Positions 1 through 8,336 of a stretch of DNA of 64,000 nucleotides are shown one piece after another; the stretch's first letter is position 1; each line of letters opens with the position of its first letter. The DNA is taken from positions 2,555,203-2,619,202 of the forward strand of contig NZ_JAGINW010000001.1 in the NCBI RefSeq assembly GCF_017876405.1, written 5' to 3'. The stretch comes from Kibdelosporangium banguiense (GTDB lineage: Bacteria; Actinomycetota; Actinomycetes; Mycobacteriales; Pseudonocardiaceae). Position numbers and translations under genes: made by a program. The notes beneath the pieces are model-generated. The model saw only the letters and a program-made list of their open reading frames with translations. It was not told where the DNA came from and ran no database searches.

Positions 1-262
1 GCAGGGCCTTCGCCTGGCTCGGGGTGGCCGCGAACGTGAGCGTGCCGCTGTCGACACCGTGCATGTCGACGTTGAAACGGCTGATGGCAGTACGTGACTC
101 TGGGGTCGTGTTACGCACCGAGTAGGTGGCAGTCCCAGCCTGTTGGCTGTCGGACACAACGGCCGTGCTCTGGTCAGGCTGCGCCACCGCCGTCATCGGC
201 AGGGGCATCAGCATGGCAGCGCCGAGCACCGCCGCGGCCAAGCGACCGCGACGAGACCTCAT
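1..262 (-). CDS. Secreted protein, N-terminal fragment (M14 carboxypeptidase-like propeptide)
   Basis: Only the first 87 codons are in the window; the gene runs off the left edge. It begins with a clear signal peptide (MRSRRGRLAAAVLGAAMLM, then a likely AVA-QP cleavage site near residue 28). The following segment (TYSVRNTTPESRTAISRFNV, then a 'GVDSG...ATPSQAKAL' stretch) resembles the start of the propeptide of actinobacterial M14 zinc carboxypeptidases, where a 'valine/isoleucine-rich strand, R-x-A-I-x-R, ATPxxAxAL' pattern recurs. The catalytic domain is not visible, so the family is an inference. It could be another exported enzyme with a similar prodomain. Confidence 0.5.
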   Translation of the reverse strand, partial: MRSRRGRLAAAVLGAAMLMPLPMTAVAQPDQSTAVVSDSQQAGTATYSVRNTTPESRTAISRFNVDMHGVDSGTLTFAATPSQAKAL

Positions 263-427
263 GGGCCCTCCCTTTGTTCAGTTGTCTGCAGGGTGTCTCG
301 TAGCGTGGGTCCGCTCACCGAACGTGCGCAAGACATGACCGGACGATTGCCGTCTTCCGGACCAAATAGGTCAGCCCTTTGGCGGCGAGGCGATCGTCTG
401 GTTCCCGATCCACGGCACTATGGCCAA

Positions 428-1213
428 GTGACGTTGGTTGAAGGGGTCCGCAAGCGGTACACCCGCGTGGGTCCATGGGTGCTTGACGGCGTCGACCTGA
501 AGGTCGAGCAAGGCGTGGTCACGGTCATCGTCGCCGGTAACGGCGTCGGTAAGTCCACGCTGCTCAGGATCATCGCAGGCGCGGCGTTGCCGACGGCCGG
601 CCGGATCACCGAGCTGCCGCAAACGGTCGGCTACATCCCCGAGCGTGCCCCCGCCGCGATGCGGATGACCGCGCGGCAGTACCTGGCGCACGTGGGGCGT
701 ATGCGTGGGATGCCGCCCGACGAGGTCCTGACGCGGACGAACGAACTGGCCGAGCGACTGGCCCTGGCGCCCGGCCCGGACGTGCCGATCGCCTCCCTGT
801 CGAAGGGAAACGGCCAGAAAGTGGCGGTCATGCAGGCGTTCCTGAAACCGCCGGACCTGCTTGTCGTGGACGAACCGGCGACGGGTCTGGACGCTCCCGC
901 CAAGGCGGAACTGGCCAGGCTGATGTCGGAAGCCGAGCACAACGGCGCCTCGATCCTGCTCAGCGCCCACGAAAGCGCCGTTCCCGCCGGCGGCAGGATG
1001 TACCGGTTGCTCGACGGCAGGCTCGTCGCGGAGGCTGCTCGTGGCATGCGGATCACGTTGCAGCCCACCAGGGAAGGCTTGTCGGCGTCTGCTCTGGGCG
1101 CGGAAGTCCTGCTCGAAGAGCCCGGCCGGGTGACAGTCCGGACCGAGGACGCGGACAAACTCCTGCTGACGGCCCTGGCCGGCGGCTGGTCGTTGATCGA
1201 GGCGAAGCCATGA
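428..1213 (+). CDS. ABC transporter ATP-binding protein
   Basis: A single nucleotide-binding domain of 261 aa that should sit on the cytoplasmic face and power the membrane protein encoded next. Visible motifs are a Walker A (AGNGVGKST), a signature LSKGNGQK, a Walker B (LLVVDEPATGLD) and the switch histidine in LLSAHES. The Walker A and signature are typical of CcmA/drug-exporter type ATPases. GTG 428 is chosen because the ABC fold begins at VTLVEGVRKRY; an in-frame ATG at 335 would add 31 residues with no family resemblance. The 3' end overlaps the next gene by ATGA, so the two are translationally coupled. The substrate is unknown. Confidence 0.88.
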   Translation: MTLVEGVRKRYTRVGPWVLDGVDLKVEQGVVTVIVAGNGVGKSTLLRIIAGAALPTAGRITELPQTVGYIPERAPAAMRMTARQYLAHVGRMRGMPPDEVLTRTNELAERLALAPGPDVPIASLSKGNGQKVAVMQAFLKPPDLLVVDEPATGLDAPAKAELARLMSEAEHNGASILLSAHESAVPAGGRMYRLLDGRLVAEAARGMRITLQPTREGLSASALGAEVLLEEPGRVTVRTEDADKLLLTALAGGWSLIEAKP

Positions 1214-1845
1214 TCTCTTTGGTTCGTTACCTGCTCGCGGACGTCCTGCGGACCCAGCGCTGGGTCCCGCCGCTGCTCACCTACCTGGTCGCGCTGATGA
1301 TCATCGGCCCGCCCACCGGCCCGGTGCTGCCGACCTACGCGATGGCCGCGGCGGCGCTCGTGCCGATCGGCATGTGGCTGACTGTCGTGGTCTTCCACAG
1401 CGAGGAACCCGCGCAGGCCGCGATGACCATGGCGATCACCGGCGGCTTCGGCCGGGTCTGGCCCGCCAAGGTCCTCACCGCGCTGCTGTGCACCCTGGTT
1501 CTCGGGCTCGTGTCGCTGATCTGGCTCACGGTGACCGCGAATCAGTACGAGCACGTCGGCGTCGGGTTCGTCGACTACGTGATGACGGCACTGGCTGGTG
1601 TCGCGTTCGGGACGTTGATCAGCCGCCCGGTGCTGACCAAGATCTCCTGGACCGCGCTGGTGGGCGTCGGCATCTGCCTGGCCCAGCTGCTGATCCGGCA
1701 GGCCCCGCCGGTGAACGCCATGATCGACCTGTACGCCGACCGGTCCCCGAGCCCCGGGCCGATCCTGGTGATCGCCGCCGAGACCCTGGTGCTGTCCGCC
1801 CTGGTCATCGGCCTCGCGCATGTCCTGGCACGCAGGAGGATCTAA
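1210..1845 (+). CDS. ABC transporter membrane subunit
   Basis: A 211-aa hydrophobic protein with about six predicted membrane segments (for example VPPLLTYLVALMIIG, AAAALVPIGMWLTVVVF and LVLGLVSLIWLTV), starting inside the stop of the ATPase gene (ATGA). It is the obvious membrane partner of that ATPase, forming a small ABC-2-like exporter. No substrate-binding protein is nearby, which supports export rather than import. The stop codon overlaps the stop of the convergent SAM hydrolase gene by 4 bp. I do not recognise a specific family beyond this. Confidence 0.75.
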   Translation: MISLVRYLLADVLRTQRWVPPLLTYLVALMIIGPPTGPVLPTYAMAAAALVPIGMWLTVVVFHSEEPAQAAMTMAITGGFGRVWPAKVLTALLCTLVLGLVSLIWLTVTANQYEHVGVGFVDYVMTALAGVAFGTLISRPVLTKISWTALVGVGICLAQLLIRQAPPVNAMIDLYADRSPSPGPILVIAAETLVLSALVIGLAHVLARRRI

Positions 1846-2651
1846 CGTCTGATCTCAGCGACCGCGCTGCGCTGGCTCAGCATCAGCATCGAGGACGCGA
1901 AGCCCTGGTTGACCGCGATCGCCACGTGACCGGCCGAGTCGACGTACACCAGGGCCTCACCCGGTTCCACGTCGTCGAACGTGCGGCCGATCGTGGCGTC
2001 GATGGTGTGCATGCCGATCTGGACCTGGACGGAAGCACCCGGCAGCAGCAGGCCGGTCGCGATCATGTCGCGGACCTGCGCGGCCAGCTGGATGTTGCCG
2101 AAATGGTCCACCGTCAGCACGTCCGAGATCAGCCGCTGGCTGGCCACCACGACGTTCGGCTCAGCCAGCTGGACCAGGGTCTCCAGCTCGATCTGCGGGC
2201 CGAAGTCGGCCGGCTCGACACCGAGAGTGAGATACGCGGCGGCCGGCGCGAAGATGTCCCGCCCGTGGAACGTGTGCGATACAGCGGGCAACCGGAACTC
2301 CTCAGCCACCAGCTCATAGGCAGCGTGGACCCCGCCCAGAGCGTCCGCGGCCGGTAGCAGCAAGCCGTTGTCCGGCCCGACCAGCAGCCCTTCCTCAGCG
2401 ACGACCACCAAGGCTCTGCGCCCGGAACCAACTCCAGGATCGACGACGGCGACGTGCACCGCAGGCGGCAGATACGGCGCGACCTGCGCGAGAACCGTCG
2501 CCCCACGCCGTACATCTTGCGGAGGCACAGCGTGGGAAACGTCGATGACCTGGGCTCGAGGAGCCTTTTGGGCGATCACACCACGGCACGCCGCGACGAA
2601 ACCATCCGCCAGCCCATAGTCGGTGGTCAACGAAATCCAATCGATGGCCAT
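1842..2651 (-). CDS. S-adenosyl-L-methionine hydrolase (adenosine-forming), DUF62 family
   Basis: A 269-aa member of the SAM hydroxide adenosyltransferase/fluorinase superfamily, which splits SAM to adenosine and methionine. The catalytic triad known for the family is present: Asp71 and Arg78 in VVDPGVGSGRRA and His129 in HTFHGRDIFAPA. The fluorinase-type loop is not evident, so hydrolysis is the better call. ATG 2651 matches the family N-terminus (MAIDWISLTTDYGLADG); upstream in-frame codons give an unlikely tail. A TATTAAT sequence ends 6 nt before this start and could be a -10 box for a leaderless transcript (inference). It is a single-gene unit upstream-adjacent to a divergent-free stretch and convergent with the ABC permease. 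Confidence 0.85.
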   Translation of the reverse strand: MAIDWISLTTDYGLADGFVAACRGVIAQKAPRAQVIDVSHAVPPQDVRRGATVLAQVAPYLPPAVHVAVVDPGVGSGRRALVVVAEEGLLVGPDNGLLLPAADALGGVHAAYELVAEEFRLPAVSHTFHGRDIFAPAAAYLTLGVEPADFGPQIELETLVQLAEPNVVVASQRLISDVLTVDHFGNIQLAAQVRDMIATGLLLPGASVQVQIGMHTIDATIGRTFDDVEPGEALVYVDSAGHVAIAVNQGFASSMLMLSQRSAVAEIRR

Positions 2652-2700
2652 GCGCATTAATACCGTGTTCGGGTGGTCACCCATCGGAGGGCCCGCCGAA

Positions 2701-4434
2701 TTAGCCGGACAGGCTATTGACAAGACTTGCGTACGACCCCTGCGCAGCCATCAACTCGTCGTGACTGCCGAGCTCGACGATCCTGCCTTCCTCCATGACG
2801 GCAATACGGTCCGCGTCACGCGCTGTGGTCAGCCGGTGAGCGATCGCGATCACCGTGCGGTCAGCCAGAACCGCGCTCAATGACCGCTCCAGGTGCCTGG
2901 ACGCCGACGAGTCCAGAAGAGACGTGGCCTCGTCCAGGATCAGCGTGTGCGGATCGGCCAACACCAGGCGTGCCAACGCGATCTGCTGAACCATCGCGGG
3001 TGCGACGGCTTCACCACCGGAGCCCAGTACGGTGTCCAGCCCGTCCGGCAACGACTTCGCCCACTCGTCGGCGTCCACGGTGCGCAGCGCGTCCCAGAGT
3101 TCCTCGTCGTCCGCTGGCCTCGGCAGGGTCAGATTTTCACGGAGCGTGCCTGTGAAAATGTGTTGTTCCTGCGTTACCAGGACGACTTCCCGCCTGCGCC
3201 TGGCCGGCGGCAACGAACTCACCTCGGCCCCGCCGATGCTCACCGAGCCGGTGTCCGGCGCGTTGATGCCCGCCAGCAATCGGCCGAGCGTGGACTTGCC
3301 TGCGCCGGACGGGCCGACGATGACCAGCCGTTCGCCTTGCACGATGTCCAAATCGATGCCGTGCAACACTTCCCGGCCAGGGCTGTAGGCGAACTTGGCG
3401 TCCCGGACGGCGATGTTCGTGCCGTGCGGGATCGCGGACTCGTCACCCGGATCCGGCTTGATCCGTTGCACGCCAAGGATCCGGCGCAGCGCGGCATTGC
3501 CGACCTGCAGCTCGTCCAGCCAGGTCAGCGCCTCGCTCAACGGGTCCACCAACGCGCGGGCGTACAGCACGACTGCGGTGATCTCGCCGATCCCGGCCGT
3601 GCCGGTGGCGTACGCCACGCCACCGATCAGCAGGATCACGGCGATCGGCAGGATGAAACCGATGTCCAGGGCACCGAGGAACACCGACCACAACCGGCTG
3701 GAGTACCACTCGGCGTCGACGGCCTTGCCCAGCAGTTTGGTGTTGTGCTCGATCCGTCGCCCGCGCAGCCGGAGCGCTTCGATGGTCCGGCCGCCGTCAG
3801 CGGTCTCATGCGTGCTGGAATGCACATCCGCCCAGCAGGCCAGTGCCTCCTGGTATTTCGGGATCACTCGCGGCCGGTACCAGCGGGTGGCCGCGACCAG
3901 CAACGGCACCGCGACGAGCATGCCCAGCGCGATCACCGGCGAGGTGATGACCATCGCGATCGCGGTCAGTGCCACGGTCACCGCGGCGATCACGATTTCC
4001 GGCGCGGCCTGCCGAAGGCCCTCGTCCAGCTTGTCCACATCGGACGTGGCACGACTGAGCAGGTCACCCGTGCCTGCCGACTCGACGGTGGACAACGGCA
4101 GTTGGACCACGTGCTGAACCATGCCCTCGCGGGCCTCGGCCAGCAGTCGTTCGCCGAACACCGCGGCCCGGAACCGGGCCTGCCGCCGCAGCAGGGCATG
4201 GACCACGAGCACGCCGACGAAAATCAACGCGGTCACGTCGACCCGCCAGGTGTCGGTACCGGCCACAACCGCGTCGACCAGGTCACCCAGCAGTTGCGGG
4301 CCGATCAGGCCGACGAGTGTCGCGGCACCGAACAACGACATCATGGCGGCGAACGACCACTTGTTGGCCACCGCGACCGCCCAGATCCAGGCCCGGACTT
4401 CGCGTTTGTCCGCAAGGGGAAGTGTCGTCCTCAT
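2701..4434 (-). CDS. ABC transporter, permease/ATPase fusion (second subunit of a heterodimer)
   Basis: A 577-aa half-transporter: six membrane segments (about residues 15-310) followed by a nucleotide-binding domain. Walker A is intact (GPSGAGKST) and Walker B is TLILDEATSLLD, but the signature is not LSGGQ; the equivalent position reads VAPAMVQQIALARL. Its partner upstream has the opposite pattern (lost Walker A, intact signature), so together they make one competent and one degenerate ATP site. ATG 4434 overlaps the upstream stop (ATGA), which indicates co-translation. Exporter of lipids, drugs or peptides; the substrate cannot be told from sequence. Confidence 0.88.
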   Translation of the reverse strand: MRTTLPLADKREVRAWIWAVAVANKWSFAAMMSLFGAATLVGLIGPQLLGDLVDAVVAGTDTWRVDVTALIFVGVLVVHALLRRQARFRAAVFGERLLAEAREGMVQHVVQLPLSTVESAGTGDLLSRATSDVDKLDEGLRQAAPEIVIAAVTVALTAIAMVITSPVIALGMLVAVPLLVAATRWYRPRVIPKYQEALACWADVHSSTHETADGGRTIEALRLRGRRIEHNTKLLGKAVDAEWYSSRLWSVFLGALDIGFILPIAVILLIGGVAYATGTAGIGEITAVVLYARALVDPLSEALTWLDELQVGNAALRRILGVQRIKPDPGDESAIPHGTNIAVRDAKFAYSPGREVLHGIDLDIVQGERLVIVGPSGAGKSTLGRLLAGINAPDTGSVSIGGAEVSSLPPARRRREVVLVTQEQHIFTGTLRENLTLPRPADDEELWDALRTVDADEWAKSLPDGLDTVLGSGGEAVAPAMVQQIALARLVLADPHTLILDEATSLLDSSASRHLERSLSAVLADRTVIAIAHRLTTARDADRIAVMEEGRIVELGSHDELMAAQGSYASLVNSLSG

Positions 4435-5921
4435 GGCGCGTACACCTTGTCCGCGATATTTGTCCACAAAGGACTCTGACTGAGTACGACCGTCGTACGG
4501 CCACGGCGCAACTCCGCGACCCGCCGCACGATCCTGGCCTCGGTGTGGGCGTCCACGGCCGAGGTCGGCTCGTCCAGTACGAGTACGTCCGCGTCGAAGC
4601 TCAACGCCCTGGCCAGCAGCATTCGCTGCCGCTGACCACCGGACAGGGTCCGGCCGCGCTCGGCCAGGTACTCGTCTGTGCCGTGTTCCAGGCCGTCGAC
4701 GACGTCCATCGCGTCCGCGGCCCACAACGCCGTGCGTAGATCGACCGACCTGCCCATGTCGACCTCGTCGGCGAGTTTGCCGGAGAACAGCACGTCCTGG
4801 TTGTGCGCCACCAGGATCCGGTCTCGGATCTCGGTGATGTCCGCGTCCCGCAAGGCGATACCGTCGGCGAACACCGGCGCGTCGACGTACCGGCCAAGCC
4901 GGTCGGCCACCGCGTCCGAGCCCGTCGTGTTGATCACGGTCAACTGCCCGGCTGGGCAGTCGTACCCGTCGAGTTCGTCCCGTAGCCCGAAAGCACCGGA
5001 CGGCAACGGTTTCGGGTCCGCCGGCGATTCGAGACCAGGCGTCAGGCGCAGAATCTCGCACGCTCGCCGGGCCGCGACCGTGGCCTCGTTGTAGTGGTGT
5101 GCCGCTTCGGTCGCGACACTCACCGGGACCACGAGGAACGCCGACACACCGTAGAACGCGACCAGCTCGCCGACCGAGATCGTGCCGTCCAAGGCCAGCC
5201 GTGCACCCAGCCACAGCACCACGACCGTGACCAGGCCAGGCAGGAACACCTCGATCCCGGACAGCCAGGAGTCGATCCTGGCCGCGTTCACGCCCGCCTT
5301 GCGGACTCGCTGACTGGTCTCGGCGAACCGGTCGGTGAACTGCTTCTCACCACCGATTCCCCGGAGAATCCGCAGGCCGGAGACGATATCGGCGGCCATC
5401 GCGGTCGCCGCGCCGACCTCTTCACGATGCGCTTCGGTCCGTTTGCGCAACGGCCCGAGCAACGGAATGAAACCGAGAGTCGCCAGCGGAACACCGATCA
5501 GCACGACCAGGCCCAGGATCGGCGTACTCGACAACAGCGCGATCGCGACCACGACAAACGAGGCCACGGCACCGGTCAGCCGGCCGATCACTTCGAGCAG
5601 CCCGGCGATGCTGTACAGGTCGGACGAGCCGACCGCGACGATCTCACCGGTCTTGATCTTCTTGGGCAAGGCGGCGCCGACACGCGTCGCGTGCTGCAGG
5701 ACGGCCTGCTGCATGAGACTCGCGCCGTCCAGCCACGCTCGGTCTCCCGCACGCGTCAGCACGACGTTGCTCAGCGCCAGCAGCACACCGAGCCCGAGGA
5801 TCAGGCCTGTCCAGGTCAGCAGCGAACCGGTGTCTCGCGGGGCGATACCTTCGTCGATCGCCTTGCCGATGGCCAGCGGCACAAGCGCCAGCGGAACCAT
5901 CCACAGTGCACCGAACACCAC
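4431..5921 (-). CDS. ABC transporter, permease/ATPase fusion (first subunit); N-terminus uncertain
   Basis: A 496-aa (from GTG 5921) ABC half-transporter. The ATPase domain has an intact signature (LSGGQRQRMLLARAL) and Walker B (VLVLDEPTSAVD) but its Walker A is lost (VINTTGSDAVADRLGRY, with no GKS/T). It pairs with the overlapping downstream gene. The GTG start probably truncates the real protein: the same frame continues upstream for 26 codons, encoding TPDSRSPLRFLWWLIRSAP, which looks like the conserved N-terminus of this family, but contains no ATG, GTG or TTG before a stop at 6000-6002. A tandem GAGTGAGT at 5993-6000 is the likely cause (see findings). Confidence 0.8.
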   Translation of the reverse strand: MVFGALWMVPLALVPLAIGKAIDEGIAPRDTGSLLTWTGLILGLGVLLALSNVVLTRAGDRAWLDGASLMQQAVLQHATRVGAALPKKIKTGEIVAVGSSDLYSIAGLLEVIGRLTGAVASFVVVAIALLSSTPILGLVVLIGVPLATLGFIPLLGPLRKRTEAHREEVGAATAMAADIVSGLRILRGIGGEKQFTDRFAETSQRVRKAGVNAARIDSWLSGIEVFLPGLVTVVVLWLGARLALDGTISVGELVAFYGVSAFLVVPVSVATEAAHHYNEATVAARRACEILRLTPGLESPADPKPLPSGAFGLRDELDGYDCPAGQLTVINTTGSDAVADRLGRYVDAPVFADGIALRDADITEIRDRILVAHNQDVLFSGKLADEVDMGRSVDLRTALWAADAMDVVDGLEHGTDEYLAERGRTLSGGQRQRMLLARALSFDADVLVLDEPTSAVDAHTEARIVRRVAELRRGRTTVVLSQSPLWTNIADKVYAP

Positions 5922-6068
5922 GGCCGTGACGATCGGGCGCGGTGCGGATCGGATCAGCCACCACAGGAACCGCAGCGGCGATCTCGAGTCTGGAGTGAGT
6001 CAATGCCAATGCATGGCCGGAAGCTACCGCGTCGCGTGTGACCCGCGCTACGCAATTAAGCTGCGGAG

Positions 6069-6944
6069 GTGCCAACGCTCTCTGAGTATCCGCAGGTAGC
6101 CGCTGGAAAGATCCGCGAGTTGTACGCAGTGGACGACGACCACCTGCTGCTGGTCGCCTCCGATCGGATCTCGGCGTTCGACTACGTGCTGCCGACGACG
6201 ATCCCGGACAAGGCCCGCGTGCTGACCGCGATGAGCGTGTTCTGGTTCGACCTGCTCGGCGGCCGTAACCACCTGGTGTCCGCCGACGACCCGCGGATTC
6301 CCGAGGAGGTCCGTGGCCGTGCCCTGCTGGTTCGCAAGCTGAAGATGCTGCCGGTGGAGTGCGTGGCCCGTGGTTACCTCACGGGATCCGGCATCATCGA
6401 CTACCGCAGGGACGGCGCGGTCAGCGGCGTGCGGCTGCCCGAGGGCCTGACCGAGGCGTCCAAACTGCCCGAACCGATCTTCACGCCCAGCACCAAGGCG
6501 GAGGTCGGGCTGCACGACGAGGCGATCGACTTCGACGCCGTCCGGGCCACCGTCGGCGACGACCTGGCTGAGAAGCTGCGCAGCACCACGCTGGACCTGT
6601 ACACGCGTGCGGCCGCGCACGCGCTGGAGCGCGGCATGATCCTGGCCGACACCAAGTTCGAGTTCGGCCTGGACGACTCCGGTGAGCTCGTGCTCGGCGA
6701 CGAGGTGCTCACACCCGACTCGTCGCGGTACTGGGCTGTCGACGGATACGAGGAAGGTGTCGTCCAGCCGTCGTTCGACAAGCAGGTCGTGCGTAACTGG
6801 CTGACCTCGCCGGAGTCCGGCTGGGACCGCCATTCCGGCGAGGCACCGCCGCCACTGCCCGACGAGGTCGCCGAATACACCCGGTCGAGGTATGTCGAGG
6901 CGTACGAGCGCGTTTCCGGAAAGTCGTTCGCCGACTGGGCATGA
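6069..6944 (+). CDS. purC: Phosphoribosylaminoimidazole-succinocarboxamide synthase (SAICAR synthetase)
   Basis: Joins CAIR and aspartate using ATP in step 8 of purine synthesis. The 291-aa protein matches the family end to end, with the N-terminal [26 protein letters not shown], the [12 protein letters not shown] motif and the IDTK-like LADTKFEFG nucleotide-site segment. The start is GTG 6069; the only purine-rich sequence (GGAGG) runs directly into the start codon, so it cannot act as a normal ribosome binding site and the mRNA is probably leaderless. It is divergent from the ABC half-transporter and separate from the other purine genes at 15.4-18.6 and 31.4-34.1 kb. Confidence 0.96.
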   Translation: MPTLSEYPQVAAGKIRELYAVDDDHLLLVASDRISAFDYVLPTTIPDKARVLTAMSVFWFDLLGGRNHLVSADDPRIPEEVRGRALLVRKLKMLPVECVARGYLTGSGIIDYRRDGAVSGVRLPEGLTEASKLPEPIFTPSTKAEVGLHDEAIDFDAVRATVGDDLAEKLRSTTLDLYTRAAAHALERGMILADTKFEFGLDDSGELVLGDEVLTPDSSRYWAVDGYEEGVVQPSFDKQVVRNWLTSPESGWDRHSGEAPPPLPDEVAEYTRSRYVEAYERVSGKSFADWA

Positions 6945-7006
6945 TCACCCTTTCGTGAATTCTTCTGGATAGCGCCTGCCCGTTACCCGGATGACAAACG
7001 GCCGCC

Positions 7007-7765
7007 ATGCGGGTGAGGCGTCATGGTGGTGTGTCCGCGCGTCTGGTGGTTTCGCTGTCCGGGATCGGGACCCGGACTCTGCACCGCTGCGCCGAACTGG
7101 CTGGAGAGCTGGACCCTCGGGGGGTCGCGCTCTCGCTCTTGTTCGCGCCGCGGCTGGCAGGGTTGGGGCAGCCCTCAGTGGTAGTGGACTGGGTGCGGCA
7201 GCGGCGCGCCCGAGGGGACGCGCTGCTGTTGCACGGCTTCGATCACACGGACGTGCCACGTCGCCGCGCCGAATTCGGGTCGTTGCCCGCACATGAGGCC
7301 GGTCTGCGGCTGACCGCGGCGTGCCGGACCATGGAGCGGCACGGCCTCGAACTGGACAGCTTCGCGCCGCCGCAGTGGGCTGCCTCAGCCGGAACGCTCA
7401 CTGCCTTGCAGCGCAATGGTTTTGTGTTGTGCGCCGACATGAGCAAGGTTTACGACCTGAAGTCCGGAGCCGTCCACAAAGGACGTGTCCACGGACTCGC
7501 GTACGGCGAACGCGTCGAGCCGTGGTCTTGTTTTGCTTTGGTACTAGGGGTCGCACGAGCCGCACGGCGTGGCGGCCTGGTGCGGTTGTCCGTGGACGCG
7601 GCCGACCTGGCCAGGCCAGGGCCGCGGCGGGCGATTCTCGATGCGATCGACATCGCTACCCACCACGGCGCCGAGCCCACCACGTATCAGAGAGCCGTTG
7701 CCTCGCCACGCTCCAGCACGCGGACCTCGGTCTCCTTGGGGCCGAGTTCGGTGAACCTGCCGTAG
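7007..7765 (+). CDS. DUF2334 (polysaccharide deacetylase-like) protein
   Basis: A 252-aa protein resembling the NodB-like barrel of DUF2334 deacetylase homologues. It has RLVVSLSGIGTRTL at the N-terminus, a LLLHGFDHT motif (the HGxxH-like metal region) and FAPPQWAASAGTL, which matches the 'FxPPxW' signature of the family. Substrate is unknown. The alternative GTG start at 7031 (SARLVVS) is also plausible. The last 26 codons overlap the 3' end of the convergent metallo-hydrolase gene by 79 bp and look like low-value tail sequence (SSTRTSVSLGPSS), so the original stop may have been lost. Confidence 0.7.
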   Translation: MRVRRHGGVSARLVVSLSGIGTRTLHRCAELAGELDPRGVALSLLFAPRLAGLGQPSVVVDWVRQRRARGDALLLHGFDHTDVPRRRAEFGSLPAHEAGLRLTAACRTMERHGLELDSFAPPQWAASAGTLTALQRNGFVLCADMSKVYDLKSGAVHKGRVHGLAYGERVEPWSCFALVLGVARAARRGGLVRLSVDAADLARPGPRRAILDAIDIATHHGAEPTTYQRAVASPRSSTRTSVSLGPSSVNLP

Positions 7766-8322
7766 TACATCTGCGGGACCGACACCACGGCCTCGTGGAT
7801 CGGCAGTGCCACGCGTGGCTTCATCATCCGCAGGTAGTCGATCGCCTCGGAGAGCTTCTGCCACGGCGCCGCGGTCGGCATGCCCAGCACGTCAACGGTT
7901 TGCTCAGGCCGGAAGAACGAGTCGCCAGGGTGGTAGAAGGCGCCGTCGTCGATCACGTAACCGACGTTCGGCGGCACCGGGACCTCAGGATGGATGATCG
8001 CGTGATTGCCGCCGACGGCGTTCACCTGCGCGCCGCCGATCTGGAAGCTCTCGCCAGGCCGGACGACCCGTGCGGTCACACCGGCAGCAGCGGCGTCCTG
8101 GGCGGACGCGGGGTCGGCGATCACCACCGCCTTGGGGTTGGCCGCCACCAAGGCCGGAAGTCGTTGCATGTCAAGGTGGTCGGGGTGCTGGTGCGTGATC
8201 AGGATCGCGTCCAGGTCGCGGACGTCCTCGAAACCGGCGGAGAACACCCCGGGATCGAACAGCAGCCTGGCCGATCCGCTCTCCGCCAGCACACAGGAAT
8301 GTCCGAAATGGACAAATTGCAT
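7687..8322 (-). CDS. MBL-fold metal-dependent hydrolase (UlaG-like)
   Basis: A 211-aa metallo-beta-lactamase fold enzyme. Metal ligands are visible: THQHPDHLD (HxHxDH) near residue 44, the histidine in GGNHAII, and the Asp in YHPGDSFF. The short length and the HFGHSC start match the UlaG/YtnP-like group of predicted hydrolases; the substrate is not deducible. Its start lies 14 bp after the stop of the ArsR-type regulator, with a GAAAGGGAAA ribosome binding region, so the two form an operon. Confidence 0.85.
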   Translation of the reverse strand: MQFVHFGHSCVLAESGSARLLFDPGVFSAGFEDVRDLDAILITHQHPDHLDMQRLPALVAANPKAVVIADPASAQDAAAAGVTARVVRPGESFQIGGAQVNAVGGNHAIIHPEVPVPPNVGYVIDDGAFYHPGDSFFRPEQTVDVLGMPTAAPWQKLSEAIDYLRMMKPRVALPIHEAVVSVPQMYYGRFTELGPKETEVRVLERGEATAL

Positions 8323-8336
8323 GGCCGGTTTCCCTT

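Noticed and set aside
143..427. Extended N-terminus of the first ABC ATPase
   Set aside because: Residues before GTG 428 are Arg/His-rich without similarity to ATPases, and part overlaps the divergent secreted gene's start.
631..1821. 396-codon open frame on the minus strand
   Set aside because: It is antisense to the ABC exporter genes, which have clear motifs; the frame is open only because of high GC. Its product is an Arg/Gln/Asp-rich string without a recognisable domain.
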